This document shows, piece by piece, positions 46,154 through 55,400 of a stretch of 64,000 bases of DNA. Source of the DNA: Sodalis praecaptivus (lineage in GTDB: Bacteria > Pseudomonadota > Gammaproteobacteria > Enterobacterales > Enterobacteriaceae). The notes below the pieces were generated by a model, which saw nothing but the letters and a program-made list of their open reading frames with translations, did no database searches and was not told the origin of the DNA. Both the position numbers and the translations under genes were made by a program. The number at the start of each line of letters is the position of its first letter. The stretch's first letter is position 1. The stretch spans positions 2,418,001-2,482,000 of the forward strand of contig NZ_CP006569.1 in NCBI RefSeq assembly GCF_000517425.1, read 5' to 3'.

Positions 46154-47464
46154 CTAATGCTGGCGCAGGCCGGTGCCCAGCGTTTCTCGGTAGGCCAGTG
46201 ACGCCGCCAGGCTGGCCAGCGCCGCCGCCGTGACAAACCATGCGGGGGACTGGAGATCGCCGGTACGACTCACCAGCCAGGTGGCGATAAACGGCGCGGT
46301 ACCGCCCAGCAACGTCACCGGAATATTCAGACTCACCGACAGGCAGGTGTAGCGCAAACGGGTAGGCATAATTTCCGCCATGGCGCACAGGGCGGTGGCC
46401 GAATGAGGCGCAAACGCCAGGCTCATCAGGCAGAGTCCCAACACCGTTTGCGTAAAGTCTTGCGGATTGAACAGATGAAACGCCGGATAGGTCACCAGCG
46501 CTATCGCCAGTGTACTTATCACCATTAGCGGACGGCGCCCGACCTTGTCGCTCAGCCAGGCGAAGAACGGCAGCAGGCAGCAGTAAAATATCAGGCTGTA
46601 CAAATTGGCGCGCTGTGCGTCCGCCAGCGAGAAACCGCGCACCACGGAGAGGTAGGTCGGCGAATAAATATAGTAAATATAGATACAGGCGGAAGGCGCG
46701 GCAATCAGCCCCATGCCGATGACCACCGCGCGCCACTCCTGGCGTAATCCCGCCAACAGCGGGGCTTTGACGACCTCCGCCGTTTTTTTCACGTTGGCGA
46801 AATGCGGCGTTTCTTCCAATTTCAGCCGCAGATAAAGACCGACAAAACCCAGCGGCAGACCGGCCAGAAACGGCAACCGCCAGCCCCACGCGTGCAGCGC
46901 GTCCGGCGACAATAGCGCGGTCAGCAGCGAGGCGACGCCGCCGCCGACCAGCAACGCCAAACCAATGGTAAACGTCTGCCAGCCGGTATAGAGCCCGCGT
47001 CGATTGGCCGGCGCGTACTCCGAGATAAATGAGGTCGCGCCGCCGTATTCGCCGCCGACGGAAATCCCCTGCACCAGGCGCGCTAACGTCAAAATGATGG
47101 GCGCCGCCATGCCGATAGTGTCATAGGTCGGCATGAGCCCGATAAGCGTGGTGGAAGCGGCAATCAGCATAATCGCCATCGCCAGCGGGGTTTTACGCCC
47201 GTAGCGATCGCCTAAATGGCCGAAAATGATACCGCCAAGAGGACGCGACGCATAGCTGATGGCGAACACCGCGAACGTCAATAATAGACTGGCAGCCTGA
47301 CTTTCGGCCGGGAAAAACAGCCGGGCAATGACCGAGGCAAAATACCCGTAAATCACAAAGTCAAAATATTCGATGAAATTACCGATGCAGGCCGCGACAA
47401 GCGCCCGTTTATGTTGCGCAGTAACCCGCGACGCCGGCTGCGCCGTCATGACTTTCGTGTTCAT
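46154..47464 (-). CDS. MHS-family (metabolite:H+ symporter) MFS transporter
   Basis: A 436-residue twelve-helix transporter of the MHS subfamily, which includes KgtP, ShiA and ProP. Visible are NFIEYFDFVIYGYFASVIARLFFP at the start, the GHLGDRYGRKTPL loop motif, and QGISVGGEYGGATSF. It likely brings in the organic acid that the operon degrades. It lies between the two SDR genes. Confidence 0.88.
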   Translation of the reverse strand: MNTKVMTAQPASRVTAQHKRALVAACIGNFIEYFDFVIYGYFASVIARLFFPAESQAASLLLTFAVFAISYASRPLGGIIFGHLGDRYGRKTPLAMAIMLIAASTTLIGLMPTYDTIGMAAPIILTLARLVQGISVGGEYGGATSFISEYAPANRRGLYTGWQTFTIGLALLVGGGVASLLTALLSPDALHAWGWRLPFLAGLPLGFVGLYLRLKLEETPHFANVKKTAEVVKAPLLAGLRQEWRAVVIGMGLIAAPSACIYIYYIYSPTYLSVVRGFSLADAQRANLYSLIFYCCLLPFFAWLSDKVGRRPLMVISTLAIALVTYPAFHLFNPQDFTQTVLGLCLMSLAFAPHSATALCAMAEIMPTRLRYTCLSVSLNIPVTLLGGTAPFIATWLVSRTGDLQSPAWFVTAAALASLAASLAYRETLGTGLRQH

Positions 47465-47490
47465 GGTGTTTCCTCTGCGTTGTAGGGGAC

Positions 47491-48240
47491 TCAGGCCACG
47501 GTGCTACCCGCATCCGTCACCAGCGCGGCGCCGTTGATATGGCGGGCATCGCTTGATAGTAAAAAGGCCACGGTGTGGGCCACGTCTTCAGGCTTACCGT
47601 AAGGCGCAGTCACCGCGCGGCTGATTTCCCCTTGCGGCGATCGTGCGGCCGCCAGGCGGTTGATGTCCTCGATCATGGCGGTCTGCGTCGGCCCCGGCAG
47701 GACGGCGTTGACCCGTACGGCGCTGCCGAGACACTCCAGGGCGCTGCTGCGCACCAGGCCCAACACCGCATGTTTGCTCGCCACGTAGGCGGACATATTG
47801 GCCCGGCCGCGAATAGCCGAGGTAGACGCGATGGCAACAAAACTGCCGCCGGTCCGTCTTAGCAGCGGCAGCGCATATTTAAGGCACAAGAAGGTGCCTA
47901 CCGTGTTTATCTCCAGCACCTGGCGAAAGATCGCGGCGGGATAATCGGCGATAGGCTCTACCACGCCGGCAATCCCGGCATTGCTGACAAATCCCTGACA
48001 GCCGCCGAATTCCACGTCCGCGACGGCCACCAGGCCCGCCACGTCCTGTTCTCGGCGCAGATCGCCCTGCACGCACCGCACCTCGGCACCCAGCGACGCG
48101 CACTGCTCTTGACACTCCACCAGCGCCTGGCGGCTGTTGTCGGCCAACACCAACCGCCATCCCTGACGCGCCAGCCGGCTGGCGATGGCGCCACCAATGC
48201 CGCCGCCGGCGCCGGTGATAATGGCTACGGATGAAGTCAC
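47491..48240 (-). CDS. Short-chain dehydrogenase/reductase
   Basis: A 249-residue classical SDR, distinct from the one at the operon end. The cofactor loop is ITGAGGGIGGAIA, the catalytic residues are in AIASTSAIRG and YVASKHAVLG, and the end is NGAALVTDAGSTVA. The basic/polar cofactor pocket residue follows LADNS. It starts 13 bp after the decarboxylase-like gene. Substrate unknown. Confidence 0.85.
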   Translation of the reverse strand: MTSSVAIITGAGGGIGGAIASRLARQGWRLVLADNSRQALVECQEQCASLGAEVRCVQGDLRREQDVAGLVAVADVEFGGCQGFVSNAGIAGVVEPIADYPAAIFRQVLEINTVGTFLCLKYALPLLRRTGGSFVAIASTSAIRGRANMSAYVASKHAVLGLVRSSALECLGSAVRVNAVLPGPTQTAMIEDINRLAAARSPQGEISRAVTAPYGKPEDVAHTVAFLLSSDARHINGAALVTDAGSTVA

Positions 48241-48253
48241 GTGGCTACCCTCC

Positions 48254-49039
48254 TTAGGGGTGAAGACGCGTCAGCAAACGCCGGTCTTCCACGGCAAAAC
48301 CGCCGCCGTAGACCTCCGACGTCATGAAGTGGGCGCCGAGCACCTCCGGCGCCAGCGCCGCGATGGGGTCGAATTCGCTGGCGTGCAGCGTCCAGTCGAT
48401 ACGGCCGGGCAGCGGCGCGGTATAACGCAGCGGCGTTCGGCGGTAAACCACATCGGCATAGGCGGTCGCCGGTTTTTCCGGATGGGGCAGACGGCGTACG
48501 TGGATCTCCCCGCCCGGCTGCGTTTGCTCATCGGTGAGCGGTATCCGCGGCGCCGACGCATCCGGGGTAAAGTGGAAATCCACCAGCGGCACGCCGCGCC
48601 GCCGCACCCAGCCGCGGATCTGGCCGTCGTCCGTTTCCTCAAAGGCATAATGGGTATCCTTTTTGGTATAGCCGAACAGCTCGCGGCCGGCGCAGATGCC
48701 CATGGGATCGCTGCAGTACATGAAGATATGCGTTTGGGTAAACAGCGATTGGTAGCGCACCGCGACGGTGACCATCAGATCAAACATTTCGCCGCTGTGC
48801 AGCGCCAGGGTATGGCCCGGCGATAGCATAAAGCGAAACGCCACCCGGTCGTTGACCCGCTCGAAGGGGGTATCCTTCAGCAACGCATCGATTTTGCCGG
48901 CGTCCACGCGGGTTACTACCTCCAGCGTGCGCAGCGGGCATTCCCACTCGACGGGATACGCCGGCGCATAGGGCGGATTAACGCCGCTGTCGGGATGCAT
49001 TTTATAATCACCAAACATATCTTTCACTCCTTTAGCCAT
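48254..49039 (-). CDS. Acetoacetate decarboxylase family protein
   Basis: A 261-residue protein of the ADC-like family. The region GRELFGYTKKDTHYAF matches the conserved segment that holds the Schiff-base lysine of acetoacetate decarboxylase (GREFxGxPKK), and HTLALHSGEMFDLMVTVAV and HFTPDASAPRIPL are also family-like. ADC-family members act as decarboxylases, aldolases or dehydratases on keto acids. It follows the hydroxy-acid oxidase gene by 7 bp. Confidence 0.8.
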   Translation of the reverse strand: MAKGVKDMFGDYKMHPDSGVNPPYAPAYPVEWECPLRTLEVVTRVDAGKIDALLKDTPFERVNDRVAFRFMLSPGHTLALHSGEMFDLMVTVAVRYQSLFTQTHIFMYCSDPMGICAGRELFGYTKKDTHYAFEETDDGQIRGWVRRRGVPLVDFHFTPDASAPRIPLTDEQTQPGGEIHVRRLPHPEKPATAYADVVYRRTPLRYTAPLPGRIDWTLHASEFDPIAALAPEVLGAHFMTSEVYGGGFAVEDRRLLTRLHP

Positions 49040-49046
49040 TGTAGGG

Positions 49047-50273
49047 TCACCGATGAGGCGCTTCAGCGATAGGCTGAAGCGCAGGGGGTTGAAAGCGCCG
49101 GGCCGCGGCGTGGCCCGCGGTGAGGGGCCAGGGATAATCGACGATATGCTGGGGACTCAGAGCGTCGATGCGGGTCACGCCGCACAGCGCCATGGTCGAT
49201 TCCATCTCTTTTCGTAACAGGTCCAGACATAAGGTCACGCCCGCTTCGCCCAGGGCGCCCAGGCCGTAAAGGAAAGCGCGGCCAATCATTACGCTGTCCG
49301 CGCCCATCGCCAGCGCGCGCACGATGTCCTGCCCGCTGCGAATACCGCTGTCCATGATAATTTCACCGGCACCGCCGACGCTTTCGGTAATCGCCGGCAA
49401 TACGCTGATGGTGGACGGCGCGCCATCCAGCTGGCGACCGCCGTGATTGGATACCACGATGGCGTCCGCGCCGGCGGCAAACGCCTGGCCGGCGTCCGCG
49501 CTGTCCATGATCCCTTTGATTACCAATTTGCCGCGCCAACGTTGTTTTACCCAGGCGATATCCTCCCAGCAGAAACTGCGGTCGAACTGACGGCTCACCC
49601 ACTCCGCGAAACCCAGGGTGTCGGTGACGCCGTTGGCGTGGCCGACAATATTGCCGAAGGTGCGGCGCGGCGTTTGCAACATCCCCAGGCACCAACGCGG
49701 ATGCATCAGCATCGACATCATCCCGCGCAGCGTCAGCGCCGGGGGCACCGATAGCCCGTTGCGGATATCTTTATGACGCTGCCCCTGAATCGGGAGATCG
49801 AGCGTCAGGACCAGGGCGGAGCAGCCCGCGGCGTCGGCGCGGGCGATCAAATCGGCGATGAAGCCCCGATCTTTCATCATGTATAATTGAAACCAAAACG
49901 GCTTGGCGCACTCGGCCGCCACCGCTTCGATACTGCTGATACTGACGGTGGAAAGCGTATAGGGTACGCCCGCCGCCGCCGCGGCCCGGGCGGCCAACAG
50001 CTCGCCGTCGGGATAGACCATGCCGGTAAGCCCGGTGGGCGCCAAAATCAGCGGCAGCGACACCGGTTGTCCCAGAATGGTGGTGCGGGTGGTGATATGT
50101 TCTACGTTGCAGCCCACGCGCTGGCGAAAGTGCAACCGCGCGAGATCCTCGCTGTTTTCGCGGTAGGTGGCCTGCGTCCACGAGCCGCTGTCAACATAGT
50201 CATAAAACAACCTCGGCACGCGTCGGCGCGCCAAACGCTGCAGGTCGTCGAGGCAGGTGATGGTCTGCCTCAT
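49047..50273 (-). CDS. FMN-dependent alpha-hydroxy-acid oxidase/dehydrogenase
   Basis: A 408-residue TIM-barrel flavoenzyme of the LldD/glycolate oxidase family that oxidises 2-hydroxy acids to 2-keto acids. Recognised parts are LFYDYVDSGSWTQATYREN, the FMN-contacting LAPTGLTGMVYPDGE, FQLYMMKDR, and the catalytic histidine motif SNHGGRQLDGA, then DSGIRSGQDIVRALAMGADSVMIGRAF. Its start overlaps the stop of the FAH gene (ATGA at 50270-50273), so the two are coupled. L-lactate or a related acid is possible; not determined. Confidence 0.88.
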   Translation of the reverse strand: MRQTITCLDDLQRLARRRVPRLFYDYVDSGSWTQATYRENSEDLARLHFRQRVGCNVEHITTRTTILGQPVSLPLILAPTGLTGMVYPDGELLAARAAAAAGVPYTLSTVSISSIEAVAAECAKPFWFQLYMMKDRGFIADLIARADAAGCSALVLTLDLPIQGQRHKDIRNGLSVPPALTLRGMMSMLMHPRWCLGMLQTPRRTFGNIVGHANGVTDTLGFAEWVSRQFDRSFCWEDIAWVKQRWRGKLVIKGIMDSADAGQAFAAGADAIVVSNHGGRQLDGAPSTISVLPAITESVGGAGEIIMDSGIRSGQDIVRALAMGADSVMIGRAFLYGLGALGEAGVTLCLDLLRKEMESTMALCGVTRIDALSPQHIVDYPWPLTAGHAAARRFQPPALQPIAEAPHR

Positions 50274-51133
50274 ACGCTTGTCCCGGTGGGGGGAGCGGCC
50301 ACGGTAACGTTACATTGCTCGCCCAGACCGTCGATACCGAGGCGCAGCGTCTGACCCGGCCTGAGATAAACCGGCGGCGTAAACCCCATTCCCACCCCCG
50401 CCGGCGTGCCGGTGGCGATGATATCGCCCGGCTGTAAACTCATGAATTGACTGATATAGGCCACCAGTTGCGCCACGCCGAAAATCATTTCTCCGGTGTT
50501 GCTTTCCTGGCGCCGCACGCCATCCACCTCGAGCCACAGCGCCAGATTTTGCGCATCGATGATGTCATCACGCGTGACCAGATACGGCCCTAGCGGTGCG
50601 AAAGTATCGGCACATTTCCCCTTGTCCCACTGCCCGCCGCGCTCGATTTGCCAGGCGCGCTCCGAAATGTCGTTAAGCACGCAATAGCCGGCGACATAAT
50701 CAAGCGCCTGCGCCTGGGTGAGATAGCGTGCATGCCGCCCGATAACCACGCCCAGTTCCACCTCCCAATCTACTTTGCTGGCGCCGGGCGGGATTTCTAT
50801 CGGATCTTGAGGGCCGGTGATGGCGCTGGTGACTTTCAAAAATAAGATCGGCTCTTGCGGCAGCGCCATACCGGCCTCATGGGCATGATCGCGATAGTTC
50901 AACCCGACGCAGACAATTTTGCCAGGTCGCGCTACGCACGGACCCAGCCGCGTGCCCGGGCTGACCTGCGGTAAACCGGACCACGACAACGACCGCAGGC
51001 GCTGCAAGCTGTCGTCGGACAACCCCTGCCCGTGCCAGTCGTCAACGATGCCGCTCACATCGCGGATCTGCTGCTCTTCATCCAATACGCCCGGTTTCTC
51101 ATGGCCTGGCTCTCCCCAGCGCACTAGCTTCAT
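50270..51133 (-). CDS. Fumarylacetoacetate hydrolase family protein
   Basis: A 287-residue metal-dependent FAH-fold hydrolase. The N-terminus MKLVRWGEPGHEKPGVL and the catalytic part (VGLNYRDHAHEAG, metal ligand region DWEVELGVVIGRHAR, GDIIATGTPAGVGMGF) are typical. Such enzymes cleave C-C bonds in diketo acids. It opens the operon. The ATG at 51133 is preceded by GGGGAAAGG; an in-frame ATG at 51178 adds 15 unrelated residues and is rejected. Confidence 0.87.
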   Translation of the reverse strand: MKLVRWGEPGHEKPGVLDEEQQIRDVSGIVDDWHGQGLSDDSLQRLRSLSWSGLPQVSPGTRLGPCVARPGKIVCVGLNYRDHAHEAGMALPQEPILFLKVTSAITGPQDPIEIPPGASKVDWEVELGVVIGRHARYLTQAQALDYVAGYCVLNDISERAWQIERGGQWDKGKCADTFAPLGPYLVTRDDIIDAQNLALWLEVDGVRRQESNTGEMIFGVAQLVAYISQFMSLQPGDIIATGTPAGVGMGFTPPVYLRPGQTLRLGIDGLGEQCNVTVAAPPTGTSV

Positions 51134-51169
51134 GGTACCTTTCCCCTTAATAAAACGTACTTTGCATTC

Positions 51170-51179
51170 AATGTACATT
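51170..51179. promoter_or_regulatory. Palindrome in the FAH-GntR divergent region
   Basis: AATGTACATT is a perfect 10-bp palindrome in the 140-bp space between the FAH operon and the GntR gene. It lies 37 bp before the FAH start. A GntR operator is plausible but unproven. Confidence 0.3.
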
Positions 51180-51273
51180 TAGTAAATGGAAGTTTGACCA
51201 AGCTGTCAAAAAAAAGTTAATAAAATGATAAATCCATCACTATTCTGTTTCTTTTTGCGAGGAGTATCACGCT

Positions 51274-52368
51274 GTGAAGGAAGAAACGCCGGCGGCATCG
51301 CGCGTAGCGCTGGACAGCGATAGCGCCGCTTACAATAATGAGAAACCCTGCTCTACTACCCCTATTGACGCCTCTTGGCGCCAACGAGCCCAAACTATGT
51401 CAGGATTGACGGATAAGCTTTCCCTGCAGGATCGCGCCTTTCATTTGCTAAAAACCATGATTGACGATGGCCGCCTGGCGCCGGGGGAAAAACTGTTGGA
51501 AGCCCATGTGTCAAAGGCTTTTGGTATCAGCCGCTCGCCGGCCCGCCATGCGCTGCGCCGGCTGTGCGAGCAAAAGCTTATCCAGGCGGGCCAAGGGCGG
51601 GGATATACGGTTGCGGGGCACGCTGATGCGCCGCGCGCGGCGCAGCATGCGACTCTGGCCACCATAAAAATTCCGCCGGTGGCGCGCTGGGAAAGCATGT
51701 ACGATCAGCTTGAACAGGCTATTTGCACCAGCGCGCTTTTCAGCGCGGTGCGGATTATCGAAGACCGCGTGGCGACGCATTTTAACGTCAGCCGGACCGT
51801 GGTCCGCGAGGTGCTGGCACGAATGCACAGCGTTGGTCTAGTGAATAAAGACGCGTTGGGTCGCTGGATTGCCGCCCAGGTTACGCCGGAAAAAACCCAT
51901 CACCTCTATGAAATTCGCTGGTTATTAGAACCTCAGGCATTGCTACAGGCGGCGCCGCGGGTTACGGAAAGCATCTTGCGCCAGGCGCGCGAGACGGTAG
52001 TGCAATCCCTGGACGGCTTCCCGCGCGAGGGTTTCGATACCGATGTTGTCGAAAACGACCTGCATGTACGCCTGCTCTCCTTCTGCCCTAATGTTGAAAT
52101 TCTGCAGGTACTGGCGCGTACCCGCATTTTGTTTGTGCCGACCCGCTATTTGTTCGATCCGGTGCTGCACATCCCGCTATCGCTTATTGAAGACGCGCTC
52201 AAAGAACACCTGCATATTTACGATTTGCTGCTGCGCCGGCAAACGCCGGCGGCGGCGGAAGCCCTGCGCACCCATTTGCAGCGCGCCGATGATCGCTGGC
52301 TGCGGCGTTTTAACAGCGCCGAGCATTTGACCAACGGCGCGATCCCGCCTTATTTAATGCCGCTTTAG
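51274..52368 (+). CDS. GntR-family regulator with two winged-helix domains
   Basis: A 364-residue regulator with an unusual layout. After a 45-residue leader, residues 48-115 form a GntR winged helix (LLKTMIDDGRLAPGEKLLEAHVSKAFGISRSPARHALRRL). Residues 145-200 form a second, more degenerate GntR-like winged helix (IEDRVATHFNVSRTVVREVLARM), then a C-terminal helical FCD-like ligand domain (LLEPQALLQAAPR to HLQRADDRWLRRF). It faces the six-gene catabolic operon and most likely controls it. Start GTG at 51274 follows GCGAGGAG. Confidence 0.85.
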   Translation: MKEETPAASRVALDSDSAAYNNEKPCSTTPIDASWRQRAQTMSGLTDKLSLQDRAFHLLKTMIDDGRLAPGEKLLEAHVSKAFGISRSPARHALRRLCEQKLIQAGQGRGYTVAGHADAPRAAQHATLATIKIPPVARWESMYDQLEQAICTSALFSAVRIIEDRVATHFNVSRTVVREVLARMHSVGLVNKDALGRWIAAQVTPEKTHHLYEIRWLLEPQALLQAAPRVTESILRQARETVVQSLDGFPREGFDTDVVENDLHVRLLSFCPNVEILQVLARTRILFVPTRYLFDPVLHIPLSLIEDALKEHLHIYDLLLRRQTPAAAEALRTHLQRADDRWLRRFNSAEHLTNGAIPPYLMPL

Positions 52369-52403
52369 CGCCGGCGGCACGCGGGCCGTTACGCCTGGAG
52401 CGT

Positions 52404-55400
52404 CTATTCATCAAAGGTGAGCACCAGCTCATAGAGCAGACGCAGAAACGTCGGTGACGCCGCCGGCGGCGCCTGCCGCTCACCCGCTAATACGCGGCGC
52501 GGCCCGGTTTGCTGAAGGAGGTTATGACGCGCCTGCGCCAGGTCGGCAATGATGCGCGCGACGAACGACTTGTCGTCCATGATAAGATTCGCCCTGAGCA
52601 TCCTGTCGCGTTTTATGCATTCAATAAATTGCTCCACGGTGATGCTCGCGTCACCTTGCATGTTGCGAAACACGTCAAGGTAGCGATGAGCCACCGGCTC
52701 CAGCCGTCGTTGAATATCCTGCATGGCCTCGTCCCCATCCTGGTCAGTCTTGCCGGTATTCTCCTTAAGCTCGTACGGCGATCCCGTTTCAGCCTCCGTG
52801 GCTTGCGTTAGGTCTGCGGGCCTGACCTCCGGTGCGCTATGCGGCGGCGCCCTAGTGACGTGGCGAAAATGATGTGTAATGAAATTGTCCACCATGATAT
52901 AGCAGCGCCTTGCACGGTCGGCAGGATGGGCGAAACCCAGCGCGAGGTGGGCGTTGTCGGCAGAGGAAACGGCGGGGTAGCGGCTGGCAAAATGAATCGC
53001 GTGAGCGTACTGGTTCAAGTAATGATTAATTTTCGCCAGGTGCCAGCCCAGGCGGATGCCTGCCTGATGTAAGATGTGCCGATCGTTCGTGCGCAGCGCT
53101 TGTGCCAGATAGCGTTGTATGGGTCGACACGACGTCCCGTCGCCGCCGAGGCAAAGCGCCCTGCCGCTCGGGAATTCTTCAAGCAGATCATGGGCATAAC
53201 GCCGGGCCAGTTGTACTTCATGGGTAAAATAGGGCAAGGTGGCCTTAAGCTGGTCATAGCCTGACGGTACCGATTTCCTCGATTGCGTCAAGCCATGCAG
53301 ATAAAACTGCCGCGCGCCGGGGTAGTTAGCCACCATATTGCAGAAATTGAGGTAACGGGTGTCATAGCGCTGGTCGATAAATACCGGGGGCGGCATGAAG
53401 GACGTAAGCGGATGCGTTAAGGGTGGCAGAGTGCGGCCAGCCGCGCGCAAAGTGGCCTTTTCGAGCTGCAGCATCAGCGCTGTGACAGGCGGATGTAGAC
53501 CTTCATAGAGGGTTCGCGAGGCGGCGAACCGGTCCGGCACGGGCTGTCGCTTCGTGGCGGGCGCCGGCGCAAAGACGCTCCCCTCGGCCTGGACGGGCGC
53601 CGCCGGTGCAAAGACGCTTCCCGCGGCCGGGACGGGCGGCGCCGGCGCCAAAGTGCTTCCCGCGGCCGGAATGGATGCCGCCGGCGCCAAAGCGCCTCCC
53701 GCGGCCGGAATGGACGCCGCCGGCGCCAAAGTGTCTCCCGCGGCCGGAATGGACGCCGCCGGCGCCAAAGCGCTTCCCGCGGCCGGAATGGATGCCGCCG
53801 GCGCCAAGGTGCTTCCCGCGGCCGGAATGGACGCCGCCGGTGCCAAGGTGCCTGCTGCGGCCGGAATCGGTGCCGCCGGCGCCAAGGTGCTTCCCGCGGC
53901 CGGAATGGACGCCGCCGGTGCCAAGGTGCCTGCTGCGGCCGGAATCGGTGCCGCCGGCCCGCTTGCTGCCGTCAGGGGAACCGGATGGTGGGCCACAATA
54001 GCGTATTGGCGGCCTACCCCTTTGCCGCTGACGGTATCCACCAGCGTTACCAGCAGATAATTTGGCTGTCTGTCAATGACCTTCAGCGGTAAGGTCACCT
54101 CGTAACTCGGCACTTCCCCTTTAAAATCATCATGCTTCGCGCCAACCGCGCTAAGCGTTTCGTCGGCGCGGACGGCCGGTGGGTTTTGATCGCCAAAGGC
54201 GGGTCGGGCAAACGTATTGAGCAGCGCGTTGGCTTGGGCAAAATTCGCGCAGCCTGCTGAAGTCAACACATTCAACACAGGATCGCGCAGCCGCAATAGG
54301 TTATGACCCAATCTGATGGTGAGATAACGAGGGGGCAATTCTTTGCCCGGCAACGGCGAAGCACTCGCCGCGCCCGGTAGATGTTCGCCGAGCGGGTTGG
54401 CGCTGGCCCGATGCGCTTTTAAGGCGGTCACGGCAGCCCAACCCGCTCTCAAGGCGTTCCGGCCGACGGCCGGGATCGCCGACGCACACGCCAGCATCGC
54501 GTCGATATTACCCTCCTTTTGCTCTGCCATCATTGCGTTGACACTCGCATATAACGGCAAAATCTGCTTGAGCGTCTCACGGTCTAACGCGCCGTAGGCG
54601 GTATCGGCGGCATACAGAGAAGCGAAAATTTCATTTCGGTGTTTTTTTTGTAAAAAATCTATCAACCCCGGCACCGTTGGATCACCGGCCGGTTTTATGA
54701 GTCGACTGCGATCGCCGGGCGTGTTGATATTTAGCACTAATTGCTCTCGGCGCCGCATCTCGTCAAAGAATACGTAGTCGGTGTGAAAATCAAAAAGATC
54801 GTAATCCAAGTAGGACGCAATATCGTAATCGAGACGAATGATGTCGTAGTGATCCTGTTGGAATTTAAGCGCATAGATATGCTTGAAGTGATCCATTTTC
54901 TGCGCGCAGGCGCTGTCACAGACCGCTAACAGCTCAACGGATTTTTTCAACGTGGCAAAAGGGAGCCCCCCGCTAACGGCCTTGGCGGGTAAAGTAATAG
55001 GAGGATAGGCGTGGCGGCTCTGATAGTCGCCTAATTCACTGACAAAGGGCTCCAATACATGAATTTCCGCCTGGTCGGAACAAAGCTGCTGGGCATCATA
55101 ACCGGTTAGCCGCGACAGAGTATCGAAAAGTAACAGGCTGTCGATAGCACTAAAATGTTCAGCCACCTCCGCGGCGCGTTTCATTTTATTATCGTTAGCG
55201 CTCTCATCAGCGAGGTTAAGCGGCCTTTGTTCGTCGACGCGTGGCCTAACGTCAGCGAATGAGGCGCCCCATTGCCCCCCCGGCCGCGCCACAACGTTAC
55301 CCTCCTGCTCCCACTGCCGCATAGCGCGCGCGTTCCGCGGCGCCTGCCTGGGCACCCTCGCCGCTGTAGGCGCCGTACGCGGCAGGCAGTCGACCACCGA

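Noticed and set aside
53554-54060. 168-codon plus-strand frame over the Ala/Pro repeats
   Set aside because: It is the antisense shadow of the in-frame 39-bp repeat in the giant minus-strand gene.
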